Of a DNA stretch of 64,000 nt, positions 8,642 through 18,996 are shown piece after piece. The translations under genes were made by a program, and so were the position numbers. Source of the stretch: Elgaria multicarinata webbii (Eukaryota; Chordata; Lepidosauria; Squamata; Anguidae). Every line of letters begins with the position of its first letter. Position 1 is the stretch's first letter. The notes beneath the pieces are model-generated. The model had not been told where the DNA came from. It searched no databases and was given only the letters and a program-made list of their open reading frames with translations. The stretch lies in assembly GCF_023053635.1 (NCBI RefSeq), contig NC_086185.1, positions 7,907,001-7,971,000 of the forward strand. The letters are read 5' to 3'.

Positions 8642-11600
8642 ATGGCGAGCGGGATGCTTGGCCCCGGCGGGGAAGGCGCCTGCACCGCGCTGGACGGCAA
8701 AGACGAGGCTGCGGGCGCCGCGACCGGAGCAGCAGCGGCGGCGGCGGCGGCGGCGGGAGGAGGAGGAGACGGCGACAGCAGCAGCCCCAGCACGTCCAGG
8801 CTCGCTACTACTACTACTACTACTGTTGCTGCTACAGCTGAGGAGGACCAGGAGCCGGTGGAGAGCGCTCCTTGCCCGCCCCCTGCTCAGCCCCCGCATC
8901 ATCTGATGCTCCTGCTGAGGAGATCCCCCAGTACCTCCCTCTGCCTGGTACAGGAAGAAGACGCCTTGCTGACCGGGGGCCACACCACCATGGGGCGAGG
9001 GGCCGCTGCCGTGGGGCCCGCAGGACGGCCCGGCCCCCAGGCGTCATCCGGCCGGGCTATTGCCCCAACGACACCGGTTGCCGCTGCGACTCTGGGGGAC
9101 GACGTGAGGAAATGCGGCTACCTGAGGAAACAGAAGCATGGCCACAAGCGCTACTTCGTGCTGCGGGCGGAGAGTCACCTGGCCCCGGCCAGGCTGGAGT
9201 ACTATGACAGCGAGAAGAAGTTCAAGAGCAGTTTGAGGGCGGCGGCGGCAGCTGGGGGGAACGTGGCCCTCTGCTGCCCGCCTCCCAAGCGGGTCATCCC
9301 GCTGTACCAGTGCTTCACGGTGAGCCGGAGGGCTGATGCCAAGCACAAGCACATCATCGCCCTATATACCAAGGATGAGTATTTTGCCATGGTTGCGGAG
9401 AATGAGGCTGAACAGGAGGGCTGGTACCAGGCAATCAGTGAGCTCATGAGTCAAAGCAAGAGAGGGTTCTTGGAACAAGAAGACCAGGCTGATCAGCAAC
9501 TGGATGACGATGATGAGCATTACGGGGCTTCTCTTCGGCCGGGGACTGTGTTCAAAGAAGTCTGGCAAGTCAATGTGAAGCCCAAGGGACTGGGGCAGAC
9601 AAAGAATTTGACAGGGGTGTACAGGCTGTGCCTCTCTAGCAAGGCCATCCACCTTGTCAAACTGAATACTGAGGTACCTTCTGTCCACCTACAACTAATG
9701 AACATTCGTCGATGTGGACACTCAGAAAACTTCTTTTTCATTGAAGTGGGCAGGTCTGCCTCCATTGGGCCTGGTGAGCTGTGGATGCAAGTGGATGACT
9801 CAGTGGTTGCCCAAAACATGCACGAAACCTTTCTAGAAACCATGAAAGCTTTGAAAGCCTTCTCTGAATTCAGACCTCGCAGCAAGAGTCAGTCTTCTGG
9901 CGGTGGTAGCAGCACCAACCCCATTTCCTTCATCACCACCAGGAGGCACCTTGGCAACCTGCCACCCAGCCAGACTGGCTTACAAAGAAGATCCAGAACT
10001 GAAAGTGTTACTGGGGGGACCCCTCCCACCACCAAGAGTAGTAGTTCTTATCGCTTCAGAACTTCCAGTGAAGGGGAGGGGACAATGACCAGACCGTTTA
10101 GGTCCGTTACAGGAAGTCTTATTCACCTGAATACTGCAAGGATGAATTTGGGGCGTCAAGAAGGGAGTGGGCGATACGTTAGAGCTGCATTTACCTCTTC
10201 TTATCACACCAGGTCTGCCTCTCTGCCAGTATCTCATTTTCCTTCCACCACTAGTCCCATCAGTGTTTCTTCAAGTAGTGGCCATGGATCAGCTTCAGAT
10301 ACCCTTGTAAGGCCTTCCAGCTCATCTGTCTGTGGGTCCCCGAGCGATGGAGGCTTTATTTCTTCAGATGAATATGGTTCCAGCCCTGGAGACTTCAGGT
10401 ACTTTCGTGTGAGGAGTAATACCCCAGATTCCTTGGGTAATACACCACCAATCAGAGAAGAAAATTGCTTAAGTGAATACATGTCTATGAGTAAGCAGCA
10501 AATGGATAATAATAGTTCAAGAGATGATTACCGGGAGGCTGAAAAATGTTTCAGAAAAAGAACTTACTCTTTAACTAAGCCTGCTTCTATACCAGGGCAG
10601 CAGAAAACAACCCAAACTGCAACTTCTTTAGATGAGGATTCTGCAGGAAGCCATGGACGTCTGCCTTGTTCTGAATCGCCAAAATTCAAAAATAACCCAG
10701 AACTTGAGTATGGGGAACCTCCCCTTGATTCTGTATGTAATCAAAGCAGGAATAAAGCCAGAGATGATGGGTACATGCCAATGATGCCAGGAGTTGCATC
10801 TCCCCTTGCAAGCAACAGTGATTATCTGCCAATGACTCCTAAAAGTGTGTCTGTCCCCAAACAGATAAACAATTCTTGGTCATCATCTCAGGCTGACTCC
10901 AAGGGATATATGATGATGTTTCCCAGGGCTATCTCCTCACCTGTACGTAGTCCTTTAACTGGATTTAATTCTAAAAGCGGTAATGAGAAGTTGGCAAATA
11001 ATGAGTATATGGATATGTCACCTGGAAATTCAGCTGCTCCAAAGCAACCTGGTGATTCAAATTATATGCTTACCAACACTGGTTCCAAAAACTTCGGCTC
11101 ATATTTCTCTCTCCCGCGAAGTTTTAAGACTCTTTCAGGGGAAAATGGAGAAAATGATGAAAATGATGAGTACGTTCCAATGTCATCCCCTGGAAAACTA
11201 TTGTATAGTGGGTCTGAAAATGGTAAAAGTGTCAGTAACGATGTTCTGGCTAATGGCCTTTCCAAATCATCTCTCCTGAAAGCTTCAGATGAAAGCCTTG
11301 CACAGAACAGAGTTATCAGGCCTACAAGACTTCCGCTAGGTACTAGAGGTAGTAATACCATACCAAGAATGTATGATCGTACAATTCCACTTGAGCCATC
11401 CAGCCCTGGTGAATATATAAATATTGACTTTGGTGAAAAAGCAAGTAATACGCCATATTCTTTATCTGCAGAAGGTTCTCCATCATCTCTTGGTTCCAGT
11501 AGTGACCATAGGCAGTCGCCACTTTCTGACTATATGAGTGTCGACCTTGATGTTCAGTCACCAAAAGCTGCTAAAGAACTATCCAACTCTTTGACAGATA

Positions 11601-12283
11601 TTTCAATTTATGCAAGTTCTAGTATACCCAGAAACCCACCTGACTCTGATTATGCTAGGCTCTCGTTTGGTACTGCTTGTGTTAACACAGCAAGTGGTAG
11701 AATTGATGACTACACCGAGATGACCTTCAACATGGCAGCAACGCCACCTGGACCATTTGCCACAGAAAGCAAAAATGGCTTAAAGATTGATAGCCCTCCT
11801 TCCATAGTTAATAGACTATGCATTGTTGACCAATATGCTGGTAGCAACAACTTCCCTGTTCCTAGTCCTGATCCTCCAGTTGTACCTAAAGTCATCCGCG
11901 CTGACCCACAAGGAAGGAGGCGGCATAGCTCTGAAACCTTTTCTTCGGCAGCTACTGTTACCACTTCCTCCTCTTTCTTTACTGACAGTAGTAAAAGACA
12001 CAGCTCTGCCTCTTTTGACAATGTGTGGTTGAAACCTGAAGAACACATTTCAGACGCCCATGAAAGCAAGATGTGCAGAGATACTTCAACTGGATTTCAG
12101 AATGGCTTAAACTATATAGCCCTAAATTTACGAGAGAATTCTCTAAACTGTGAGGAAAGCCCTAATACACCGAACTGCCATCTCCCAAATGGTACTCTGA
12201 ATCTGGAAAGTGGAGTATATGTAAGCATAGACTTCAGCAGATCAGATGGTCTCAAGTGCAACTCTGCAAGGAAAGGTTTGTAG
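8642..12283 (+). CDS. IRS4: Insulin receptor substrate 4 (IRS4), complete single coding exon
   Basis: Cytoplasmic docking protein for insulin and IGF1 receptors; phosphorylated tyrosines recruit PI3-kinase p85 and Grb2. The reading frame gives 1213 aa (my recollection of human IRS4 is about 1257). A PH domain lies at about 156-272 (CGYLRKQKHGHKRYFVL start) and a PTB domain at about 304-408 (EVWQVNVKPKGLGQ to MHETFLETMKAL). The tail carries seven YxxM motifs: YMSM 613, YMPM 711, YLPM 728, YMMM 756, YMDM 789, YVPM 844 and YTEM 1024. A Grb2-type YINI is at 925, and IRS-type tyrosines YIAL 1158 and YVSI 1193 lie near the C-terminus. Features that fit IRS4 better than IRS1/2 are the Ala-rich insert in the PH domain followed by LYQCFTVSRRADA, EYFAMVAENE, LNTEVPSV, GYMMMFPR and SYFSLPRSF, plus the neighbouring COL4A5. 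The start at 8642 has A at -3 and G at +4 and is the first in-frame ATG; the open frame upstream has only non-ATG codons. The N-terminus is low-complexity (poly-Ala, Thr repeat). Domain limits and gene assignment rest on remembered homologues. Confidence 0.95.
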   Translation: MASGMLGPGGEGACTALDGKDEAAGAATGAAAAAAAAAGGGGDGDSSSPSTSRLATTTTTTVAATAEEDQEPVESAPCPPPAQPPHHLMLLLRRSPSTSLCLVQEEDALLTGGHTTMGRGAAAVGPAGRPGPQASSGRAIAPTTPVAAATLGDDVRKCGYLRKQKHGHKRYFVLRAESHLAPARLEYYDSEKKFKSSLRAAAAAGGNVALCCPPPKRVIPLYQCFTVSRRADAKHKHIIALYTKDEYFAMVAENEAEQEGWYQAISELMSQSKRGFLEQEDQADQQLDDDDEHYGASLRPGTVFKEVWQVNVKPKGLGQTKNLTGVYRLCLSSKAIHLVKLNTEVPSVHLQLMNIRRCGHSENFFFIEVGRSASIGPGELWMQVDDSVVAQNMHETFLETMKALKAFSEFRPRSKSQSSGGGSSTNPISFITTRRHLGNLPPSQTGLQRRSRTESVTGGTPPTTKSSSSYRFRTSSEGEGTMTRPFRSVTGSLIHLNTARMNLGRQEGSGRYVRAAFTSSYHTRSASLPVSHFPSTTSPISVSSSSGHGSASDTLVRPSSSSVCGSPSDGGFISSDEYGSSPGDFRYFRVRSNTPDSLGNTPPIREENCLSEYMSMSKQQMDNNSSRDDYREAEKCFRKRTYSLTKPASIPGQQKTTQTATSLDEDSAGSHGRLPCSESPKFKNNPELEYGEPPLDSVCNQSRNKARDDGYMPMMPGVASPLASNSDYLPMTPKSVSVPKQINNSWSSSQADSKGYMMMFPRAISSPVRSPLTGFNSKSGNEKLANNEYMDMSPGNSAAPKQPGDSNYMLTNTGSKNFGSYFSLPRSFKTLSGENGENDENDEYVPMSSPGKLLYSGSENGKSVSNDVLANGLSKSSLLKASDESLAQNRVIRPTRLPLGTRGSNTIPRMYDRTIPLEPSSPGEYINIDFGEKASNTPYSLSAEGSPSSLGSSSDHRQSPLSDYMSVDLDVQSPKAAKELSNSLTDISIYASSSIPRNPPDSDYARLSFGTACVNTASGRIDDYTEMTFNMAATPPGPFATESKNGLKIDSPPSIVNRLCIVDQYAGSNNFPVPSPDPPVVPKVIRADPQGRRRHSSETFSSAATVTTSSSFFTDSSKRHSSASFDNVWLKPEEHISDAHESKMCRDTSTGFQNGLNYIALNLRENSLNCEESPNTPNCHLPNGTLNLESGVYVSIDFSRSDGLKCNSARKGL

Positions 12284-13000
12284 TTTTTGCAAACATCTAC
12301 AGAACTAGTTAATGCATGTGTAATTTTAGTACATGATCTTGATTTACAGTTTTCTCTTTAAAAATTGCTGAACTTTCCATTTGGTACACTATTTTCTTTC
12401 ATCACTATATAAGGAGAGTTGAGAAAATACAATCCAGATCAAAGAACTGGGTTGCCTTTATCTTTATATTTAGTTATTTGGCATGGTTGCTATCTTTGTT
12501 ATGCTGTCATTATTAATCTGGGCGATACAGTAATCAGTCTACTTATAAAGTATTTGAGTAGTTTTAAGTCATATTCACATTTGAAGTTGATTACCAACTT
12601 CGGGGTCAACATTGCTTCCTTTTTCAGTATCAAAAAGCAATGGCAAAAACAACCTTCTAAAGAACAGTTAACTGTTTATTTTGGATCTGCATACATCAGG
12701 TTTCATAGGGAAAAATGGTTTTAGATAACTTTAGCCAAAAAAGTCTCATTTTCTGAGGTCCTGGGTAAGACAGCATACTATTTCCACAGTTGGAATCTCT
12801 TCTGCATAGAATCAGTCTTAACAGAAATATCAAAACTCTTGCATAGCTTGATGTGAGATGTATATAATAATTTCATGCATTCTATTAAACTATGGCATTC
12901 TTAAGATTTTTTTTTTAATGTAGAGCTACTGTTATATTGGACTATATTTGCATTATATCCTCCTCCTCCTCCCTCCCAATCCCCTTTCCTTTTGTGTCAT
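12284..13000 (+). other. IRS4 3' UTR or immediate 3' flank
   Basis: AT-rich unique sequence directly follows the TAG stop. No clean AATAAA with GU-rich downstream sequence is seen before the L2-like tail at 13004, so the transcript end is unknown. IRS1 and IRS2 in mammals have most of their 3' UTR in a second exon. The stop region here contains an AAAG-GTTTGT that could serve as a weak splice donor. Confidence 0.4.
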
Positions 13001-13003
13001 GTC

Positions 13004-13116
13004 TTTTAGATTGTAAGCCTGTGGGCAGGGACTGTCAAGAAATACTTTTGTAAGCCGCCGTGAGAGCCTTTTTTGGCTAAATGGTGGCATAAAAATCCTT
13101 AAATAAATAAATATAT
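13004..13116 (+). mobile_element. L2-type LINE or SINE 3' tail
   Basis: Reads tagattgtaagcctgtgggc, then gtaagccgccgtgagagcc and a (TAAA)n end. This is the 3' hairpin plus A-rich tail of L2-mobilised elements. The AATAAA inside it could be used as a poly(A) signal by IRS4, but this is unproven. Confidence 0.55.
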
Positions 13117-13307
13117 GTAATTTGGCTTTAACAATAGATTAACAGTTGTATTCCTCGCCCCCCAAAGTCTCAGAACATTAGCGATGGACATGTTCCTTCA
13201 CTTCGTTTCAAGGATTTGTCTGTGTATGTGTGTGGTGGGGGAAGCAATGAGAGTTAAACTGGCATAAATTTCTAATATAGTTGCTGCTCTGCAAGGCAAA
13301 CAGGGCA

Positions 13308-13622
13308 ATCCATAAGAACATAAGTGCCATGCTGGATCACACCAAGGGTCCATCTAGTCCAGCACTCTGTTCACACAGTGGCCAACCAGACATTGGCCAG
13401 GGATGAACAAGTAGGACATGGTGCAACAGCACCCTCCCACCCACGTTCCCCAGCAACTGGTGCACGCAGGCTTACTGCCTCGAATACTGGAGATAGCACC
13501 CAACCATCAGGGCTAGTAGCCATTGATAGCCTTTGCCTCCAGGAATTTATCCAACCCCCTTTTAAAGCCATCCAAATTGGTGGCCATCACTACATCCTGT
13601 GGTAGTGAGTTCTATAATTTAA
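13308..13622 (-). mobile_element. CR1 LINE 3' end, minus orientation
   Basis: Starts ccataagaacataagtgcca (reverse of the tail) and continues through ccatctagtccagcactctg, agtagccattgatagcc and aaagccatccaaattggtgg. It is the longest copy of this CR1 subfamily in the window. The open frames inside it are not host genes. Confidence 0.8.
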
Positions 13623-13649
13623 CTATCTGATAAATACTTAAAAGTAATT

Positions 13650-13706
13650 CTTGCTGAGTTCAGTGGGGTTTGCCTCCTAGTAAGTGTGCACAGGATTGCA
13701 GGCTTA
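13650..13706. repeat. Short dispersed repeat (family S)
   Basis: tgctgagttcagtggggttt then gtaagtgtgcacaggattgc. Same family as copies at 4717, 26168, 28979, 29496, 45446, 59760, 60983 and 61960. Confidence 0.55.
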
Positions 13707-13827
13707 AACATCCTTTTTGTTTGTCGGGCAAATTCAGTGACAACTTTTTGAGGGAGCTTAACTTAGGTGTGTTTGCAACCTATATAAAAATAAAACACAC
13801 AAAAGCGGGTGGGGTGTGCAACTTCCA

Positions 13828-13841
13828 GTGACCTCTGCTGG
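13828..13841 (-). promoter_or_regulatory. CTCF-like motif
   Basis: GTGACCTCTGCTGG matches the 14-base CTCF core (reverse form) at 13 of 14 positions. Binding is not shown by sequence alone. Confidence 0.3.
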
Positions 13842-14339
13842 GATAGCTTGATACTAGCTCTGTAGAATGCAATGGTGAAAAGCACAAGAATTGGGAAGGC
13901 TTTTAGAGTTGTAGTGTTCATAAATATTCTAGAATACTTTTAACTAGGATATTATAGGTGCAATAGTGTGATGGTGTCTTTTGTCTTAATCTTAACACTT
14001 TGTATCAAAATCCTTTCTTTTAAAAACCTAGTCACATGTTGGCAGAGGCATAATCCATACTTGGTCTTGCTTTTTATAGTGGCCAACGTATTTTCTGTGC
14101 TTATAATGGAGGTGTGGGAGGAATAGATACCTAAGTGTATTCCACTACAAAACAGCATGCACTTTGTGTGTGTGTATCAAATAGTGTTTAAGAATATCAC
14201 TTTAATGAGTAATAGGTCCTCTACTCTTGCTGCTTAAGTAGAGAATTATTTCTACATGCATAGATATAAAAAAAATGTTCTGGATTTTGGTAAGCTGGCA
14301 AAAATGCTGAATCAGGAACTGTATGTGATTTAAGGCAGG

Positions 14340-14452
14340 CTTTCCAACCCTTGGGTATCCAGATGGACTACAGTTCCCATCACATGCTGGCTGGGTGTGA
14401 TAGAAATTAAAGTGTATTCTCTAAAGACCCAAGGCTGGGAAAACCTGCTCTA
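14340..14452. mobile_element. Palindromic hAT-like MITE, family D
   Basis: CAGGCTTTCCAACCCTTGGG and CCCAAGGCTGGGAAAACCTG are terminal inverted repeats; the interior includes ggactacagttcccatcaca. Family D copies recur at 36059, 49911, 53515 and 61655. Confidence 0.6.
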
Positions 14453-15470
14453 AAGGAGTGCATGAGTTCAGAGCCTAATATTGGGAAAAGGTTACATAAA
14501 AGATGAGTCAATGTGCAAGCATTGGTTGGGATTTTGAAAAGTATGTGCCTTGCCCTGGTATACTTTCTCTTTTTCTTTTCTTTTTTTTTAAATCTGGCTC
14601 AGTCCATCTTTTTTAAGGATTATTTTAAATTAGTACATAACATATATGGAATGTCTTCCTCCGCTAGTTAAACGTCATTTAATTAGAATCAAAAGTTGTG
14701 ACGCTCTCTACTGACTTCAGTCTTGTTCAGAGGTTTCCAAAATTTAGTTTGTACTTATGTTCTGTTGTAACTATACTGAACAAAGTATGAGAGGAAAAAC
14801 TGACACTCCAGCTCAGACAATACCATTCATTTTAAATGTTGGATATCTGTTGAAAACCTTTGCCTGTTAGGGCTGCAGTTGAAACTTAAGAGGATGATTG
14901 CAAAGTTAAAAACAAAACAAAACCAACCTGACAGCATTTCGCTTATGACTAATTTCTTAGATTTATAAAATCCTACATGCACATGCTACTCTTTGATGGG
15001 ACGTCACCACCTCTAAAATATGAACGGGGTCAAGAAAATTCAGTGTTAAAAGTAGCCTGTCTGTGACTGACAGATTTCAAGTTGGTGATTGTTATTTCCT
15101 TGTTCAAAAGGATAATTTTAGTTCCTTATAATGATAGTTCATTATTTTCATCTGTCTGTTATATATTAAAATAAAACCTAATTCCAGGGGTTAAAACATC
15201 CCTTGTTTGTTGAAACTAATAAGAAGTTTTTGAACTCCTACAGGTAGAGATTCTGTACCAAACAGAACAGCAGAGAGGATGGAGTAAGATGGAAAAGAGA
15301 AAAAATGTAATAGAGTAGGTGGTTTACGGCTTTGGTATTGCTGCATAGTCTCAATTCACGAGTGTGACAGAAAAGGTTGAACACAATATGCCCACCCCAT
15401 ACAAACGTTTACTTGGGCTTATTTAAGGGTGAGGCAGCTGCAAAAATGTATCTATAAATTATGTAGTTTA
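14453..15470. other. No gene seen
   Basis: AT-rich unique-looking sequence; nothing recognised. Confidence 0.5.
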
Positions 15471-15472
15471 CT

Positions 15473-15606
15473 GAGGGTGCAATCTTATGCATGTTTAGAC
15501 AGAAAAAATGTTCTACCATTCCCCAGCCAGCCATGCAGGACTTTTTTCCCCTGTCTGAACATGCATAGGATTTTCTGTCTGAACAAGGATAGGATTGCAC
15601 CTTAAG
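15473..15606. mobile_element. Palindromic MITE, family E copy 1
   Basis: gggtgcaatcttatgcatgt near the left end and ggataggattgcacc at the right end are inverted repeats, with the inner pair tttagacagaaaa / ttttctgtctgaa. A partial second copy is at 15787-15873. Confidence 0.65.
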
Positions 15607-15786
15607 AGTTGTATCCAATGGGTTGTATTCAGTGTTATTCTAATTTAAGTGCCATTCATTTCAATGGGTTTACTAACCCATTATTAGGACTAACATTGGT
15701 TGCAACTGTAATATTCCAGATCTACTTTAGAGGCATAAAATGAACTTCAATACTCTGGTTAAAAGCCAACCATGAAAAGGGACTAA

Positions 15787-15873
15787 GGGTGCAATCCTCT
15801 CTGCATGTTTGGACAGAGAAGTCCTAACAACTTTCAGCATTCCCCTGCCAGCTAACATGCATAAGATTGCTTC
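15787..15873. mobile_element. Palindromic MITE, family E partial copy
   Basis: gggtgcaatcctctctgcat and catgcataagattgc match the two ends of the copy at 15473-15606. Confidence 0.5.
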
Positions 15874-16942
15874 TAAATGTGTCTAACTTTATTTTCCTGA
15901 TCTTTCTGTTACGTGGCAGTATTCTTTACTTATTTAAAGACATTAAGTATCTCAGCTAAACAAATCTAAAATTGTTTATAGGTAAAATATGTTTTAGAAG
16001 TATGAAATAGGGCAGGAAAACTGACATTGTATACTCATCATGCTTTTGTTGTTGAGGCAGGCAAACTAGTTTGAATATATACGCTTCTGTCTTACACTGA
16101 AACAAGGCTTTAGCTTCAAGTTATTGTTGTTGAACCCACTTCTATTTTTCTCATCAGTTTGCATATCGTGTTGTAAACAGTGTATACATCTCATTTCCAA
16201 TTTGAAACAGATTGTTGCTCTTACAGGATTACTGCTTTTAGCACATTACATAGGACTTCTACAAACAAAACTTGAAAGTCCTTATACTTTAGTGCTGTAA
16301 AACTGTTAACACAAGAAGCTGTTGAATGTGTGAAGTTTCATTGTTAGAAGCCAGGGCCCTTCTACTTTCAGTGATTGCAAAAGACCCAAGCTCCCATTTT
16401 ACCTTGATCCAAATGAAAAGCTTGAGAGCAGTTCCTCTTTTGTTGAGAATATTACTCTGCCCCTCCTCCATTAATTTTGTGAATGGGAAAAGTTGAAAGG
16501 GTTGCTTCACAGCACTAAACCACGGAAACTAGGAAGGTAGAACAATATACTTTCTGTGGTAAATTGAAGGTGACTTCTCATAGGCATAACTAAACATTCC
16601 ACGTAAGTGAGTGTAACAAAACACCAGTCATTTCTTTTACAGAAAAAAACATTTCAGGAGGGGGTAATTTGGAGCAAATGTGTGGGGGTGGGTTTTCTAA
16701 CCCTTCCTCACAGACTTGGAACATATACGTTTATCTTTGTAAGTATGTACAAAGCTTTACCTGCTTTACCATTTCTCTGCTCTGAATTGCTCCCTCCATA
16801 ATCAGGTATTTTTAAATACAAGCAGCTAATGGAGTTTAGTTAATTTCTTGGTTCCAAGCAGAAGTGATTTAGTTTTACTTGCTCATCATTGATGTAAGAT
16901 TTTCAGACTCAGCAAATCCTCAAATGTTTGATTTTAGTCCAT
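15874..16942. other. No gene seen
   Basis: AT-rich unique-looking sequence; nothing recognised. Confidence 0.5.
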
Positions 16943-17077
16943 GGCCCTTTCTACACCTAAGGATTATCCCAGGAAAATCGAGGGATCATCCCTGCCTGCT
17001 CCCCTGTATGTCATTTGGATGCACAGGGATGATCCCGGGACAATGCCAGGGAAAAAAGGCAGGTGTAGAAACGGCCC
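16943..17077. mobile_element. Terminal-inverted-repeat MITE, family A copy 3
   Basis: Begins GGCCCTTTCTACACCTAAGG and ends AGGTGTAGAAACGGCCC, with inner ggatcatccctg / cagggatgatcc. Related to the copies at 2663 and 5762. Confidence 0.7.
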
Positions 17078-18808
17078 GTGTCACTTTCCCTCAATTAATG
17101 AGCCTGCAAAAGCAGTTTATATACTTCCCACTTTCCTATTTTAAATATGTTTTTAAATGTCTACTATCTGATTAAGACTCTTATAAATGTAAATGGAGAT
17201 CATCCACACAACTCTTTAAATTTTCTTTCAATCTAAAAATAGATGGAATACTAAAATGTTAGAAAACATTGGAAGAAAGAATGAAGGCCAGCAAAGTTCC
17301 TTGCCTTTGAATGTACTAGAAAGATTACAATTAATCTGGTATCACAGTTTCCCCATACTTCAAAATTTAGAATTTTGTATATTTTAAGGTGTATCATTTG
17401 GCAGTGAGCTGTGTATATATTTTAATTTCAACATAGCTGTTTGCACATGGCTACAAATTGAGATATATTTGGGTGTGCTTAAACTGTGTATGGACACTGG
17501 TAGCTTTTTCAGTGATAGTATCTCTAAATATATATTTTACCTTTGATATTTGCCTAATTATTTGCCCTGGAAAGGTTCCATTTTAAAGGGACTTTTCCTT
17601 TATAAGTATTAGCAGTCACTGGCTGCATTCAGATGCCTTGTTCCTGGTCTTTCAAATCATAGTTTGGAGAACATGAATGTATGTATACATCCCCTGTTCC
17701 CTTTGCATGTTTATTTTAGAACATTTCCTGGATTGTCAAACCACATGTTGTCATCATAAACTGGCAAACTGGTTGATCAATTCTCTCCAAATCAGGATTG
17801 CAAACCACAGCTTGATTCTGGTTTGTAATCCAGGTTACCACAGTTTCCAGTTTAGAAGCTACAACAAATGGTGGTGGACAAACCATGAAGTCTTCTATTA
17901 AGCTGAGGGTGTGAGAGAGATGGGTGTGTACAAGCACATAACTCATTCCCAGTCTTCCAATCCATGGTTTGAAGGATCAGAGAATGTAACGTCTGCATAC
18001 TGGATATTTGACTTGAAGCTGTGGCTAAAAATGTGACTTACTCCTTCACCTGCAACTTAAGAACAAGCTAGTGAAATAGAACAGATTTACCCACAAATAG
18101 TGTGAAAGTGAATTGATTCTTCATTTGTAAACGTTATAAATATATGCATGCATGTAACATAGCGGAAAACCCTGTAATGATAATTGTAGGAGGCTTAGCT
18201 TATTCCATTTCAGTTAAACATTCTGAAACACATTTATTGGTAGTATTGCACTTCTGATATTTTTGTACTTAGTGTTCAGGCGCATGTTGTACTCTTTATC
18301 CTTTAAACTTGTGCGTATCTGCTTTACAAAAGCACAGAACAGAACCTGTTAACTTTTACTGATGCTACTAATCAGTTTCAGAAGATGTAACAAATTGCTA
18401 GAAGTGATTCTGCATCATTCTGTGTGTTGTTGATTTGTCTGTTCCTTAAGAATAACAAATAGTTGCTTTACATTAGGAGTTCATTATAACCACTTTAATA
18501 GGCACGTTATATAGTTAAATTTGCACCCTTGTACCTTGGTACATTTGTCTCCTTAAAATGATTGGCACTTCAGTGCAAGCATAACTGAACACTGGATTTT
18601 TGGCCTTTAATTAGAGCTTAACTGAAGATAATGAAAAGCATTTGGTCAGTTTGTTTCTGAGACACTTTTTGAACAGGAGATCTGAGCAACTGCAGGAGTT
18701 TGAGAAACAAACCAGAATAAAGCAAAATAAACAAATAAACCAATAGTAGTAACTGGCACACGCCTGTCTTTATATGAACTTAGTTACATGGGAGCTGTAG
18801 GTGTCATG
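17078..18808. other. No gene seen
   Basis: AT-rich. A weak inverted structure may lie between about 17630 and 17985 (aatcatagtttgg / ccatggtttgaagg), but no clean ends were found. Confidence 0.45.
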
Positions 18809-18996
18809 TATTAGGAACGCAGGAAGATCCCTTATACTGAGCCAGAATATTGATCCATCATCTAGCCTATTATTGCCGACACTGACTGGCAGCAGCTCTC
18901 CAGGATTTCAGGCAGGATTCTTTCCTTGCCCTACCTGACATACAAGGAACCTTCTGCATGCAAAGCAGCTGTTCTACCACTGAACTATGGCCTCTC
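18809..18996 (-). mobile_element. tRNA-derived SINE, minus orientation
   Basis: Read on the minus strand it begins aggccatagttcagtggtag (A-box region), then tctgctttgcatgcagaagg, as in the plus-strand copies at 20789 and 49948. It is degraded. Confidence 0.7.

Larger units (their letters stand above)
7300..9400 (+). promoter_or_regulatory. CpG island and promoter region of IRS4
   Basis: Base composition changes abruptly to GC-rich and CpG-dense near 7300 and stays so into the first third of the IRS4 coding exon, with AT-rich flanks on both sides. This is the usual form of a TATA-less CpG-island promoter. The transcription start cannot be fixed from sequence. The interval carries repeated CCAAT boxes, a GC box and an E-box, listed separately. 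Many overlapping open frames here on both strands are by-products of high GC and are not called as genes. Confidence 0.85.

Noticed and set aside
8740-8826. GCG/GGC and ACT trinucleotide runs as disease-type expandable repeats
   Set aside because: They are short, coding (poly-Ala/Gly and Thr) and typical of IRS N-termini; no evidence of instability.
8060-8983. 307-aa open frame on the minus strand across the IRS4 5' end
   Set aside because: Arginine/serine/proline-rich translation of a GC-rich CpG island, antisense to IRS4, with no domain or splice logic. A shadow frame.
8642-12283. Assignment of the IRS gene as IRS2
   Set aside because: C-terminal blocks do resemble IRS2, but the PH and PTB signatures (LYQCFTVSRRADA, EYFAMVAENE, LNTEVPSV), GYMMMFPR and the convergent COL4A5 neighbour fit IRS4.
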